Source: Prunus persica
Taxonomy: Eukaryota > Streptophyta > Magnoliopsida > Rosales > Rosaceae
Length of the DNA stretch: 64,000 bases
Assembly: GCF_000346465.2 (NCBI RefSeq)
Contig: NC_034013.1
Coordinates: forward strand, 11,269,373 to 11,333,372
Reading direction: 5' to 3'
Under the pieces are notes generated by a model that did not search any database, was not told the origin of the DNA, and saw only the letters and a program-made list of their open reading frames with translations. Position 1 is the first letter of the stretch. Each line of letters begins with the position of its first letter. The translations under genes and the position numbers were made by a program. Shown piece after piece: positions 63,728 to 64,000 of the stretch.

Positions 63728-64000
63728 GTGGGTCCCTTGCTACAAATTTTTGTTGGATTTTTTTTTCTTTATGTAGAGATTATTAAACTTTAAAAACTAG
63801 AGTCTTGTCTTTGTTTATTATAGTACGACTTTCAATTATGTGTAAATTAGTGTTGTCACATAATTAATTGGGTTGGTTTATTGTATGTCAAATAGGAGAA
63901 ATTAAAGAATACTATAGTTGTATGGCTATGTGGTATATTTTGTATACCTGTTATAATATGGTGGCTTATATGATTTATTTTCCTATTTTAGGGTAGTATT

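Overview
The window is nuclear DNA from a flowering plant. The genes are intron-rich and AT-rich, with GT-AG introns and plant-only families (WRKY, PIAL, RBOH, LURP-one). The spaces between them hold Copia, Mutator, Helitron, SINE and MITE sequences. Gene content and repeat style suggest a woody eudicot, perhaps Rosaceae, but that is an impression and not a proof.

Layout: (1) 1-2,900: a hAT-like remnant, then a WRKY29-type immune transcription factor on + with inverted W-boxes in its promoter. (2) 6,411-9,959 (-): a secreted GH9 endoglucanase broken by a truncated Copia LTR fragment. (3) 12,284-19,523 (-): an intact WDR7/Rabconnectin-3-beta-like WD40 protein of about 1,507 aa. (4) 20,387-26,867 (-): an intact 16-exon PIAL-type SUMO E4 ligase of about 893 aa. 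(5) About 27,980-36,420: a Mutator-like element (MULE) of roughly 8.4 kb. (6) 37,204-40,762 (-): a PP1 catalytic subunit (TOPP). (7) 43,851-48,705 (+): an unrecognised basic, Ser-rich protein of 689 aa. (8) 48,980-51,850: a repeat island with a second palindrome family, a small Helitron and a foldback element. (9) 51,985-52,788 (-): a LURP-one-related protein. (10) 52,800-61,820: gene-poor DNA with MITEs. (11) 61,821-end (+): the 5' half of an RBOHF-type NADPH oxidase, cut by the window edge.

The MULE is the most unusual object. It carries an apparently intact 719-aa transposase on + and a convergent 600-aa accessory gene on -. Both genes start next to copies of the same repeat unit. The right end holds 11 copies of a 166-167 bp unit, each centred on a perfect palindrome, GAAACTGCAWTGCAGTTTC with flanking matches. 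The same palindrome is scattered through the transposase intron, its 3' flank and the introns of the accessory gene. Two inward-facing genes driven from the two ends recall maize MuDR, but the second gene and the palindrome array are not something I recognise as described.

The host genes are unrelated housekeeping or signalling genes rather than a cluster. WRKY29, RBOHF and LURP-one families all have known links to defence, but nothing here shows they act as a unit. Exon boundaries were derived by hand from splice sites, reading phase and family similarity; for the intact genes all phases close.
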